DNA from: Agapanthus africanus
Lineage: Eukaryota > Streptophyta > Magnoliopsida > Asparagales > Amaryllidaceae
Length of the DNA: 64,000 nt
Reading direction: 5' to 3'
Assembly: GCA_030015575.1 (NCBI GenBank)
Contig: JASDDO010000026.1
Span: 68,721,433-68,785,432, forward strand
Part shown: positions 54,360-64,000 of the stretch, piece after piece
How positions within the stretch are numbered: the first letter of the stretch is position 1
Layout of the letters: the number at the start of each line of letters is the position of its first letter
Position numbers and translations under genes: made by a program
The notes under the pieces: model-generated
The model's database searches: none
What the model was told of the DNA's origin: nothing
The model's input: the letters and a program-made list of their open reading frames with translations, nothing else

Positions 54360-55225
54360 TGCCAGAACTAAAATTTCTCTGTCGTTGGATCAAAAATCCA
54401 ACGGAGATGATAAATCATTAGAGTACAGAATTAAATTCTGATTAAGGAAATACTCCTCAAATCTTTCTAAACAAGAAAGATTGTGCTCTGTAAATCAGAG
54501 CACCATTGGATCAAGATCCAATGGTGATTAAAAATCACCAAGCAACAGAATAAGCTCTGTAGGGGAAAATATCTTCCCAATCTTTCTAAACAAGAAAAAT
54601 TGTGCTCTGTAAATCAGAGCACCATTGGATCAAAGATCCGATGGTGATTAAAAATCACTAAGATACAGAATAAGTTCTGTATGGAAAAATATTTTCCCAA
54701 ACTTGTTAAAAACAAGAAAAAAATCTTCTGTAAAACAGAAGTTCTTGGATCAAAGATCCAACGGTGGATAAAATTCCCCAAATCTAAGAGATCTCTCGAT
54801 GAGAGATTTCCTTAACTAATTTAACAAATCAGCCTCCACTATATAAAGGACCCAAGACTTCAAGTCTTTGACAGAGGAACCCCGCTATAAACTTCAGAAA
54901 AACAGGGAGAAACCTCCATATAAGTTTCAAGCTTTCAGAAAAGAAAAAGGGAAGAGCAAACTCTAAGAAGAAGAACCTTCTTCAAGGTAAATAAAAAGAG
55001 AGAGATCATAGCATCTCTTGATAAAAATAAGAACTTAGTTCTTAGAACTAGGAGACAAACTCTCCCTCCATAAAAAGAAGAACTTAGTTCTTAGAGCCAT
55101 GAGACAAAGTCTCTCATAAAGAAAAACAAAAGAGATCATAGTATCTCCTCATAAAGAAGAACTTAGATCTGTGAGACAAAGTCTCTTATAAACGAGAATT
55201 TAATTCTCAGAGCACAAAACTAACC
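54360..55225. repeat. Chain of short hairpins in the E LTR
   Basis: Perfect short inverted repeats follow one another almost without gap. At 54483-54503 are 8-bp arms GTGCTCTG around taaat; at 54501-54526 are 12-bp arms CACCATTGGATC around aa; at 54523-54539 are 7-bp arms GGTGATT around aaa. The set is repeated near 54603-54660. Others include GAGACAAAGTCTC and AGAACTTAGTTCT units (55030-55160). Confidence 0.75.
54839..54849 (+). promoter_or_regulatory. TATA box of the E LTR
   Basis: CTATATAAAGG lies about 960 bp into the LTR and is the same box as in B's LTRs. Confidence 0.6.
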
Positions 55226-58079
55226 AGAACTGCCAAAGAAGCGCTTCAGCGCACCACGAGCTCCTCACGTGTGCGTTATTTCAAAAGAAGCACTTCAGCG
55301 CTCCAAGTCTGGCACTCAGCGCCAAGCGCGCCACGTGTTCCTCACGTGTGCGCTATTTCAAAAGAAGCGCCTTAGCGCTCCAAGTCTGGTGTTCAGCACC
55401 AAGCGCATCACGTGCTCCTCACGTGTGCGCTATTTCATAAGAAGCGCTTCAGTGCTCCAAGTCTGACGCTCAGCACCAAGCGCGCCACGTGCTCCTCACG
55501 TGTGCGCTATTTCATAAGAAGCGCCTTAGCGCTCCAAGTCTGACGCTCAGCGCCAAGCGCATCACGTGCTCCTCATGTGGGCGCTGTGGGAACACAAAGT
55601 GTTCTTTGAATAAAGCCTCAGTGCCATAAAAGTGTTCAGTACTCAATAAAAGACAAAAAGAAAAAAGGGTGTCAGAACCCAAATCAATACTCAGTATTAT
55701 TGAATAAAAAGGGACTGAGCCCGAACAAATGTTCAACATTTTATTCAAAACTGAGTGGGCTGAGCCCGAGTTGGCTACAAGTCCCTAAGTCAGATTAACC
55801 TAGCCCATGTGCTCACATTCTTTTTAATTGTCTTAGTCCCAAACCTGACTATAGATCTCCCAACCAATATTGGTTCAAGGGTACATCTCTTCATACCACT
55901 GATACATGTCGTTCTAATTCTTCAACGTCTTCAGAGAGATGGAGGGTCCCAATAACCAATAACTTTTGGCGCATCCTCAAACGGTTAAACTAAAATCTCA
56001 CAGACTATGATATCTTTAAACCTTACGGACTATGAGGTCCTTAAACTCATGGACTATGATGTCCTTAAACTTTACGGACTGTGAGGTTCTTAAACCCATG
56101 AACTATGATGTCCTTAAACCCAATGGACCGCAACGTCCCTAAACTAAGATGATAGAGCCCAAATGCTCTTTTATTGGATCTAAATGATCCCAAAACCCTG
56201 TTGAGTAGATCTTAGTCTAAAATTAGACCAACGTATCCTCAACAAACATTTAAGTTGATCTTAATCTCAAATGAGGTTAACGATCCTTAAACCAACCCAA
56301 ACCCAAATCTAAGAAAATACGGATTTGGACTCATCCACGCCCTACGGGTGACAGCATAAATTAGTCTCTGTATACAATCCACGGGCAACCAAAAATAAAA
56401 CAAACATACACGACACGAAGTGACCTTCTGGAGCAGGAGAAAGTGGTTACCGCTATGCGGTAACGTAATTAACTGCAGGGGCTTGCGCTTGAAGGGAAGA
56501 GCGTCCCCATAATCAAAAACCCCTCACAATGAGGGGGAATCTGACGAAATCTGCTACAACGGCCGCATCTGTCCAAACCTCCGATATATGGTGCCATAAA
56601 TTAACTTGGCATCTTTGGAGAGGTGGATAGATAAAACCAAATAACATTTGCCCTCAAATTCAGGCAAGACGACCTTGTTCTCCTCCAAAACCCAGAGACG
56701 CGACCGCGTAGGTCCGTCTTGCCTGAATTTTGGGGCAGATACTAATTGGTGCTATCCATCTACCTCTCCGAAGATGCCAAGTTGATTTATGACACCATGT
56801 ATCGAAGGTTTAAACGGAGCCGATGTAGCAGACTTCGTCAGATTCCCCCTCGTTGTGAGGGGTTTTTGATTGTGGGGACGCTCTTCCCTGCTGGCGCAAG
56901 CCCCTGCAGTTAATTACGCTACCGCATCGCAGTAACAACCTTCTCTTTCTCCAGATGTCACTTCGTGTTTTGTGTATTTGTTTTGTTTTTGGTTCCCGTG
57001 GATTGTATACGGAGACTAATTTATGTTGTCGCCCGTAGGGCGTGGATTAGTCCAAATCCGTATCTTCTTAGATTTGGGTTTGGGGTTGGGTTTAAAGATA
57101 CGTTAGTCTCATTTAAAACTAAGATCAACTTAAACGTTGTTAAGGATACGTTAGTCTAATTTTAGACTAAGGTCAACTTAACCATTTGTTAAGGATACGT
57201 TAGTCTAATTTTAGACTAAGATCTACTTAACATGATCATTTAGATCCAACAAAAGAGCATTTGGGCTCTATTGTTTTAGTTTAGGGACTTTACGGTCAAT
57301 TACCAGTTTTAGGACATGGTGGTCCAAGGTTAAAGACATCATAGTCCATGGGTTTAAAGGGGCAGTCCGAGATTAAGGACATCATAGTCCGTGGGTTTAA
57401 AGGGACCCCACAGTCCGAGGTTAAGGACATCATAGTCCGTGGGTTTAAAAGGACCCCACAGTCCGAGGTTAAGGACATCATAGTCCATGAGTTTAAGGAC
57501 CCCACGGTCCATGGAATGATTGGTTATCAGGACCCATCACCTCTCTGAAGACATTGAAGGATTACAACGACAAATATCAGAGGAGTGAAGAGATGTACCC
57601 TTGAACCAAAGTTGATTAGGAAATCTGTAGTTCAATTTGGAACTAAGATCAATTAATTAGATTATGAGCACATTGGCTCAGTTAAATCTGAATTGAGGAC
57701 TTACGGCCAACTTGGGCTAAGTCCAATTAGGTTCGAAATGTTGGACTTTTGTTGGGACTGTTGAACATTTGTCTAGGTTCAGCCCCCCATTATTTAGCAA
57801 TGCTAAACAGGGGTTTGGGGCTCTGACAACATTTTATCTTAGGCTGAGCACTAACCATTCATTATGGCTCTGGATTTTACTTTGCATATCATATGAACTG
57901 ACCAATTTTGAGGTCCAGTTAAAGGGGAGATTTGCCTTTGGAAAACTTAACCAATTTGGGATAAGCTTGGCTTTAAAATAGTGTTGAACACTAGAGAATA
58001 CTTGGCGATCACGTGCTCCCACATGATATGCTGAAATTAGTGTTAAACACTAAGGACGAGGCGCTTAAAGTAGTGTTAA

Positions 58080-59840
58080 ACACTAAAATTGAATTGGTCA
58101 TGTGGGGTCACGTGAGGCATCTGAAGATGGGGCCGAACTTCCTTTATTTTGTTCTCAGAATATTCAGATAAGTGTTAAACACTTTTAGTCTTTGAAATTA
58201 TCACGTGTGGACACGTGACAATGCCTCTGCGTTGGGCATCAATTCCTCTATCTTCCCCTATTTTATTCTTTTGAAAAGGGGTATTTGTCAGGGGTCACGT
58301 GGGGACGCGTGAGGCGCCCTAGATCAGTACAGCCTTTGGCTTTGTTCTCTTTTATTTTGAGGGTCACATGGGAGCACAGGAGGCATTGCCTCCAGACTTG
58401 TTCTTTCTCATTTTGAGGAGTCTGTTTAAGAGTCATGTGGGAGCACGTGACCTAGTCTTGTTTGTTTTCTTTTGATCATTGAGAGGGAGGGTCACGTGTT
58501 GCCACGTGACCAGGTTGGGTACTGATTTCTTTACGTGCATGGAGAGTTTTAAGTCCCTTGTTTTAAGAATTAAATTCTTTGGTAGGGTTAAACACTAATT
58601 TTGCTTAGAGGAATTAAATTCCTATATATATGGAAGAATTAAATTCTTATGTAGGGTTAAACCCTAGTTTTATTTGGAGAAATTGAATTCCTATGAATTT
58701 GGGAGAATTAAATTCTTATATAGGGTTAAACCCTAGTTTCATTTGGAGGAATTAAATTCCTATGAATTTGGTGGAATTAAATTCCTTAAACTCAATTCTC
58801 CCTTTAAGTTTTGGATTTGCATGGCAGAATCTTCCTGATGAGAATTAAATTCTCAACTTGTGGGGAGATCTGTTTCTGCAGATCTTCAACCAAAGTAAGA
58901 ACTAAGTTCTTATTCAGAAGAGTTAAACTCTTAAATTGAGAATTAAATTCTCTTTGTTTTATGGAACTTAGATCTCTTTCCCTTTTCTTACCTAAGGTTT
59001 ATTTTCTCTGAAGAGATCTTTTTTTTCCCTCTTGAGAATTAAATTCTCCTCTCTTTTTTCTCTCTGTTGTTGTTATCTCCAAAAAAACTAGATCCTCCTC
59101 TCTTCCCTTCTTGGCTCCTATTTATAGGAGAAAGAAAAGAATCAATTTGTTTTGTCAATCTTTCATTGAAAGATTTTAGTTGTCTTTTGTAACCAGCATG
59201 ATCTTTTAGATCATCCAGTGAATTTTATTCACCATTGGATTTTTAATCCAAAAGATATTTTATCTGTTATTCCTGACAAATTTCAGGGAAATCTTTCCTT
59301 GTATAAAATCTTTCCATAAATTGGTGATTTTTAATCACCATTGGATTTTTAATCCAATGGTGCTCCATTTTACAGAGCACTATCTTTTTTTGTTTGGAAA
59401 GATTTAGGGAAATATTTTTCCAGTTAGGGTTTTTGATTCCCTCTTAATTAGAATAAAATTCTATTAATTCATAGATCTTTACAAACCCATCACGTGTTGA
59501 CACGTGACCCCCTGATTAAGCATTTGACCAGAATTTAATTCTGTTGTTTTAAAGAACTCAGGAATTATCACGTGTCAGCACGTGACCCTTGGTCACATGT
59601 TGGCACGTGATGCCCCATTGGGATTTTTCCTTGTTATTTTATTATACTTTTAATTCTTTTCAATGGATTTAAAGGCCCATCATGTGTTGGCACGTGACCC
59701 CACTGATTAATTATTTCCAATTATTTATTTTATTCAGTGCCTACAGGCTTTACCTGTAAATGGTCACGTGTCTGCACGTGATGCCCGGTCACGTGTGGGC
59801 GCGTGATGCCCGGTCACGTGTGAGCACGTGATACCTCATA
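58080..59840. promoter_or_regulatory. G-box (CACGTG) clusters in the S2 LTR
   Basis: I count at least 15 CACGTG cores, many as pairs such as CACGTGTCTGCACGTG. Three 25-bp tandem units 'ggtcacgtgt…gcgtgatgcc' lie at 59762-59830. CACGTG is the plant G-box bound by bZIP and bHLH factors; whether these act as enhancers is inference. Confidence 0.55.
58560..59060. repeat. GAATTAAATTC palindrome cluster in S2
   Basis: The 11-bp palindrome GAATTAAATTC or close variants recurs about ten times, often with matching flanks (for example agg…cct). It belongs to the same palindrome-chain texture as the E and B LTRs. Confidence 0.75.
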
Positions 59841-60175
59841 ACTTTTGATCCTGGATGAATTATGAGGCCCATAATATATCAAATCGAAGGATTTTTCAAG
59901 ACACTTTCGATACCATCAGAATTTAGCTATTTCTCATTCAGGAGTTTGTCAAAATGCAGCCCGGAAAATACTGGTTCGTATTTTATTCCTTAGATTACAC
60001 GTGCATAGCATATTTGCTCATAACTTTTGATCCTGGATGAATTATGAAGCCCATAATATATCAAATCGAAGGCTTCTTTAAGACACTTTCGATACCATCA
60101 GAATTTAGCTGTTTCACATTCATGAGTTTGTTAAAATACAGTCCGAAAAATACTGGTTCACATTTTCTTAAACGT
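59837..60175. repeat. ~182-bp tandem duplication in S2
   Basis: 'cataacttttgatcctggatgaattatga' through 'aaaatactggttc' is present twice (59837 and 60019), with about 10% differences. Confidence 0.85.
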
Positions 60176-60269
60176 ATCGCTGCCATTTGATACCTTGGGC
60201 TCTTTTGCGCAGAAATTTTTTGGCGGGAACAGACCTACGCGATTTCGTCTTTTTTTTCGGAGGTAAACA

Positions 60270-61337
60270 AACTTAACAAACGGTGTTATCGATATGGTAA
60301 TTGTCTTTGAAAAAGACACAAATCCTGTCGTCCATGTACAGCAGTTACCGATAATACCAAAACCTAATTCAGGATTCAATTTCTTTTCTAATTGTCTGAT
60401 TCAGACTGAGTCTCAATATAATCAATCTAACTTAAATATGATTCAAGTATCAAACTTCAATACAACATGGATCTATGAATCCGTCTATTCAATCTAATCA
60501 ATCTATATTGACTGAATCGAACCATGGATATATATCCATCTACATGATTCTCCAGTTGCATCCATTTACTGATATCATGGTTTCGGCAAGTCATCCATCT
60601 ATATACAATATACACTTCAAACAATACATCAATACAATTAAGACATCACGGGGTTTATAACGGGTAGACTGGTACGGAACATGTTAAAGGTGGCACGAGG
60701 TGCTCACTTAAGACGTAATTACATCCATGCCGTTGTTCCGTGGTATTATCGACGGAGCCTTGTACTCCTGATACCTTAGTCTCCGAAAAGTGAGACTCCT
60801 CTCGTATACACTGGTATCTTCTGTACCAAGTTACAAATAACTACGTTAACATAACAACCAACATTATAACAGTTATACCCTCTCTATGTCCATTCTACTT
60901 CTCCCTTATCTTTGGGACTTACCGAGCGATTTGTTCGCTGACGACATTCCTATTTCTCTTCTTCTTTGGAATGTTGTCAGGAAGACCCGACGCTGAGGAG
61001 TACGAGACCGGTCAGGAGCAGTTAGAGCAGGCCCCTGAGCAGTACACCGAAGACCTAGAGCTGTAGCCACTTGTACTTATTCCATTTTCATTTCTGTATT
61101 TCTCATTTCTGTTATGCCACTGTTTAGGCATTGCTTTTCATTCCATGTATTTACCTTTCAGATGTATTGTAAAAAGAATGTTAATAAATAAAGTTGTTGT
61201 TCGATTATAACTATTGCCATTGCCTCTTGTGCATTTTACTTATATTTCTTAGATACGCTTAGCGTGTTTACTTCTGAGTAAATACGTAGCGGCCTCGTCG
61301 CGTCCTCTGCCCGTATACTGGGAAGCGGGGCGTGACA
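60270..61337 (+). mobile_element. D2: 3' part of a D-family LTR
   Basis: The right end ...GGGGCGTGACA (61337) abuts copia RT sequence of K2 in mid-codon, so this is a true LTR terminus of an element inserted in K2; atata (61338-61342) is the predicted TSD. It is collinear with D1 from about 60570. Element E interrupts it at 60269. AATAAA signals occur near 61184-61192. Confidence 0.75.
60971..61066 (+). CDS. Small acidic ORF in the D2 LTR (31 aa)
   Basis: This is the counterpart of 432-515 in D1. It starts MLSGRPDAEEYE and ends YTEDLEL, again very rich in Glu and Gln, and follows the same pyrimidine-rich 'cttcttctttgg' context. Retention of an open acidic frame in two diverged LTRs is suggestive only. 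Confidence 0.25.
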   Translation: MLSGRPDAEEYETGQEQLEQAPEQYTEDLEL

Positions 61338-61835
61338 ATATACAAGGTTCATCTTCATTTTTGATGAAGTCAAACTCTTTGATTGCTACATCAAAACAGA
61401 TGTTCCAGCTCCGCAATACCTGCTTTAATCCGTAGATTGATTTAAGCAGCTTGCACACTTTTCCGCTGCTCCCACTATCTACGAAGCCCTCCGGCTGTGT
61501 CATGTACATGCTCTCTTCTAAATCACCATTTAGAAAAGCGGTCTTGACGTCCATCTGCCAGATTTTGTAGTCATGGTATGCAGCAATGGCAAGTAGGATC
61601 CTGATGGACTTAAGCATAGCCACTGGAGAAAAGGTTTCATCATAATCGATACCTGGTCGTTGACGAAAACCTTTTTCTACAAGTCTAGCTTTGAAGGTCT
61701 CAACCTTTCTATCTACACCAATTTTCTTCTTAAAGATTCACTTGCTCCCCATAGGTTTTACCCCTTCAGGAGCAACTTCCAAAGTCCATACTTTGTTGGT
61801 GTACATGGATTCCATCTCAGATCGCATAGTATTCT
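61338..61835 (-). pseudogene. K2 Ty1/copia reverse transcriptase fragment
   Basis: The minus-strand frame reads MRSEMESMYTNKVWTLEVAPEGVKPMGSK, a TGA where Trp is usual, then IFKKKIGVDRKVETFKARLVEKGF…DYDETFSPVAMLKSIRILLAIAAYHDYKIWQMDVKTAFLNGDLEESMYM…YGLKQ…FDFIKNEDEPCI, where D2 interrupts it. These are the standard copia RT motifs up to the region before the catalytic YVDD, which is missing. Confidence 0.87.
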
Positions 61836-62042
61836 CAAGTCAAGAGTGTGGATCAATCATTATATGTACCTCGTACGGTAATATCCATCGTATGGCATCC
61901 TTAAAATCGAGAGTACGGGTCAAATATCATATATAATATCATCATTCGTACGGTATCATCATCGTACAATATCATGATCAGGGGTACGGATCTAAGGTCT
62001 CGTACAATCTATCTTTCATCAAGTCGCATGTTATCGCATGTT

Positions 62043-62097
<55 letters not shown>

Positions 62098-62990
62098 GGA
62101 AAGAGGCCATAGGAGGAATTTCCTCCTATGGCGTCGAAAAAATACACCCTCTCTCATTTTTTCCGACGGTCGGCACCCACCATCTTCATCGTTATTATCT
62201 AAGATGTAGGTACACCAAATTTCAAGTGATTCTACAACTTTTTCAGCGTTAATTTAGTGGGTTCAAAATTGATGGTTTACCGACAATAGAACTTTTTACA
62301 TTGCTAAATCAACGTTGAAATGGTTGTAGAATCACATGAAATTTGGTGTACCCACATCTTATAAGATAACGATGAAGATGGTGGGTGCCGATCGTCGGAA
62401 AAAATGATGGAGGGTGTATTTTTTCGACGCCATAGGAGGAAATTCCCTCCTATGGCATCTTTCCTCCATTATTCTCATATATATATATATATATATATAT
62501 CGCCCAACGATCCTTTATTATATCATATCATAAACAGTGCCTCGACTCAATCGCATATCATAACCCCACAGTATCATGCCTGATCATATTGACTCATATA
62601 CATAAGCATATCATATCCTCATCTTGCACGTATATGTATACTACACACACACACACCTATATACATATACACCATATACCATATCCCGTGTGTGCGTGTG
62701 TGCGTGCGTGTGTGTGTGTGACAACTTATACACTATGGGTTCGCAACTAAGAAACTAAACTAAGAGCAATCTTCTCCCAAGTAAGCTTAATCTAATCTAC
62801 GGTCTCTTAGAAAACCCCATTTGCTAAGTATCCGAACTTCACATTAACACACATATACATAATATACGCATCCTAATCTATGAATTTGCGGGGGTACTAT
62901 ACGCCATCCACCTGACTTCCCCCGTAGATATACATCTACTTACCTCGATCATCGCTTGCCGAAGTTAATGACGCCACGCTCTCCCTTGTC
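61836..62990 (-). mobile_element. C-like LTR fragment inside K2
   Basis: 61845-62030 matches about 2658-2790 of C's LTR, and 62720-62945 matches about 24405-24620 (…'tatacgccatccacctgactt'…), all in C's orientation but strongly diverged. No clean TG/CA ends are visible, so the limits are approximate. TA, GA, AC and GT microsatellites and a foldback element lie within. Confidence 0.55.
62096..62467. mobile_element. MITE-like foldback element
   Basis: It is about 370 bp and nearly all inverted repeat: the left arm (about 62096-62257) pairs with the right arm (about 62304-62467) with some mismatches, leaving a loop of about 46 bp. Each arm has its own small palindrome near the tip (GCCATAGGAGGA and complement around aat). 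It sits in TA/GA microsatellite sequence, so a TSD cannot be defined. It has no coding capacity; superfamily unassigned. Confidence 0.75.
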
Positions 62991-63804
62991 GTACGATGTC
63001 CATGCGGGGTGCCTACAGTTTTTAATACGTTATATCGTAACATGAATCGAATACGAAAACCAAAACGGCACACAAAAAACATATAGGTTAGAACCTATGG
63101 TCTACGCATGCAAGAATACCCCTGAGGTTGTCAACAAAATGCACTTGGGCGGAACACCGTGGCCGCGAGCACCCGAGTGGATGCTTTTGGCCATGGGTTT
63201 CTCCTGTAGTCACTTGGTCGGGGCTATGGGGCGTGACTGTCTACTAGTTTCTCCCGGCAAGTATTCGCGTATGATGCGAGATTATGACGGAATTTCGATC
63301 CAAATCCAAATTCTGTGATAATCCATCATTTGAGACTAAAATACCGATTTACAAATCGTTAAGTAGTTTTCGCAAAACAAATCGATGTGGATTCCAAAAG
63401 TTGTATCACATATCCAAAACAATATAGACGATGTTAAATATTTCGATCGATAGTTCAAACACTACCAATTCACAGAGACCTCAACTACTTGAGTCTCATT
63501 AAAAATTTCCAGAAAACCAAAAATGACAAAATAAAGCATAGAAAGAAAAAGGAGCTTCTAATTCCCCACTTGGGCGCGGAACCACGGCCAATACATGGTA
63601 TAGGCGGCGGTTCTACGGCCAAGTTGTAGAATTACATGCTCATATTTCTTGACCCTTCATAGTTTTACCTGCATGATTTTCTGAGCATTTTTAATTGTGA
63701 AAATTTCAATGTTTGAAAAAATGGACAGAAACTTGTAAATACGGTGTTTAAAACTTCGATCGAATATTTTAACTTCGTCTAATGTAATCTTAAGCCTCTA
63801 ACCT
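62991..63804 (-). other. K2 leader
   Basis: From about 63430 the sequence resembles K1's leader (48420-48780), including a CCGCGG-type dyad pair (63572-63589, 63603-63620, partly decayed). 62991-63430 has no match I recognise; the small plus-strand ORF at 63097-63318 is unsupported. Confidence 0.5.
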
Positions 63805-64000
63805 GGCTCTGATTCCATGAAAGTATGTCTTAGCATCTCTACTAGGTTTATATGAGTATCAAGTATACAATTTTAAAAATCTAGAGGCCTAAGTATACTA
63901 AATAAGAATCGAACTAGAGAATTAGAGTTTTAAAGTTAGAAAACTACATTCTAATATAAGTGAAGAGTGTCTATAACCTTTGTAGTCAAATCCTTCACTT
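63805..64000 (-). mobile_element. K2 PBS and start of its 5' LTR
   Basis: ggctctgattcca (63805-63817) is a one-mismatch version of the reversed initiator tRNA-Met PBS in K1. From 63818 (TGAAAGTATG) the sequence is similar to K1's LTR from 48810, including 'actagagaattag' and 'ctttgtagtc' tags, and continues out of the window. Confidence 0.65.

Larger units (their letters stand above)
53880..56675 (+). mobile_element. Element E 3' LTR, main block
   Basis: The LTR starts TGTTCCCGCC and has a TATA box at 54839-54849. Tandem ~60-bp units 'ctcacgtgcaa(a/g)gca(t/c)gagagcgccag' occupy 54040-54360, and ~83-bp units 'cgctccaagtct…cacgtg(c/t)tcctcacgtg' occupy 55235-55590. The inner part 55780-56660 is the reverse complement of the B LTR end. 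The final 33 bp lie beyond S2 (60237-60269). Confidence 0.82.
56676..60231 (-). mobile_element. S2: solo LTR, Tat-like, opposite strand to E
   Basis: In plus reading S2 starts TGTTCTCCTCC and ends TGGCGGGAACA; 3556 bp with a perfect TSD gacct (56671-56675, 60232-60236). It is related to the LTRs of E and B, so E's LTR and S2 form a large inverted repeat. A minus-strand TATA box (CTATAAATAGG) is at 59117-59127. S2 is longer than E's LTR partly because of a ~182-bp duplication at 59837-60175. Confidence 0.92.
52376..60269 (+). mobile_element. Element E: 3' end of a Tat-like element, split by S2
   Basis: In order on the plus strand: a 3' UTR with tandem repeats, a PPT (53867-53879) and a 3' LTR (53880-56675 plus 60237-60269). 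The repeats and LTR are homologous to those of B in the opposite orientation. Gag and the 5' LTR are not in the window because K1 interrupts E at 52375. The LTR ends ...GGTAAACA and is followed by aactt (60270-60274), the predicted TSD. Confidence 0.75.
61338..64000 (-). mobile_element. Element K2: Ty1/copia element, interrupted by D2
   Basis: On the minus strand: start of the 5' LTR at the window end, PBS-like site, leader, then, after a C-like LTR fragment, part of RT cut by D2. K2 is related to K1 in LTR and leader. The rest of pol and the 3' LTR should lie left of the window. Confidence 0.6.

Noticed and set aside
53880-60269. A single giant palindrome or chromosomal inversion
   Set aside because: The right arm has its own TG...CA ends and a perfect gacct TSD, so it is a separate solo LTR insertion.
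1-61337. D1 and D2 as the two LTRs of one element
   Set aside because: Neither is followed or preceded by a PBS or PPT, both end in different contexts, and they are too diverged.
63097-63318. 73-codon ORF near the right end
   Set aside because: No second copy, no domain and no promoter; likely chance.

Overview
This window looks like heterochromatic DNA from a flowering plant with a large, repeat-rich genome, probably a dicot; the species cannot be told from the sequence. I find no host gene, tRNA, rRNA or CRISPR array. Nearly everything belongs to LTR retrotransposons inserted into one another. For reference I label them A, B, C, C', D1, D2, E, F (Athila-like), K1 and K2 (Ty1/copia), S1 and S2 (solo LTRs). 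Boundaries were set from TG...CA termini, 5-bp target-site duplications (TSDs), primer-binding sites (PBS), polypurine tracts (PPT) and comparison of copies inside the window.

Layout. 1-773 is the 3' end of a D-type LTR (D1). 774-1704 is the 3' end of a plus-strand C-type LTR (C'). 1705-45632 is element C, minus strand, with ~4.5-kb LTRs and a ~2.85-kb interior without recognisable pol. Its left (3') LTR holds element B (3106-24385, minus, Tat/Ogre-like, gag only, with an antisense ORF and large 3'-UTR tandem repeats). B's 3' LTR in turn holds element A (3329-10163, minus, Athila-derived, non-autonomous, with an intact 663-codon ORF). C's right (5') LTR holds F (31975-43992, plus, a complete 12-kb Athila-like element with broken gag-pol).

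C itself interrupts copia element K1 (45633-52375, minus). K1's LTR holds the Athila-type solo LTR S1 (50766-52158). K1 sits against the 3' end of a plus-strand Tat-like element E (52376-60269), whose LTR holds the opposite-strand solo LTR S2 (56676-60231). E sits in the D-type LTR D2 (60270-61337), and D2 interrupts the reverse transcriptase of copia element K2 (61338 to the window end), which also carries a C-like LTR fragment with a MITE-like foldback. The right half of a nest seven levels deep is therefore visible (K2 > D2 > E > K1 > C > B > A); the matching left halves should lie upstream of this window.

No element here encodes a working full set of proteins. F keeps an open integrase frame, but its gag, protease, RT and RNase H carry stops and frameshifts. 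B has only a broken gag. A has only a protein related to the protease-RT linker of F. C, S1 and S2 are non-coding. Mobilisation in trans by related autonomous copies is the natural reading. The most unusual signals are structural: hairpin modules with variable stems and a near-constant loop in the B/E 3' UTRs, LTRs built from chains of short palindromes, CCGCGG dyads about 31 bp apart shared by unrelated elements, a regular array of 17-bp dyads in C, and an element (A) whose two LTRs are far more diverged than those of the element it entered.
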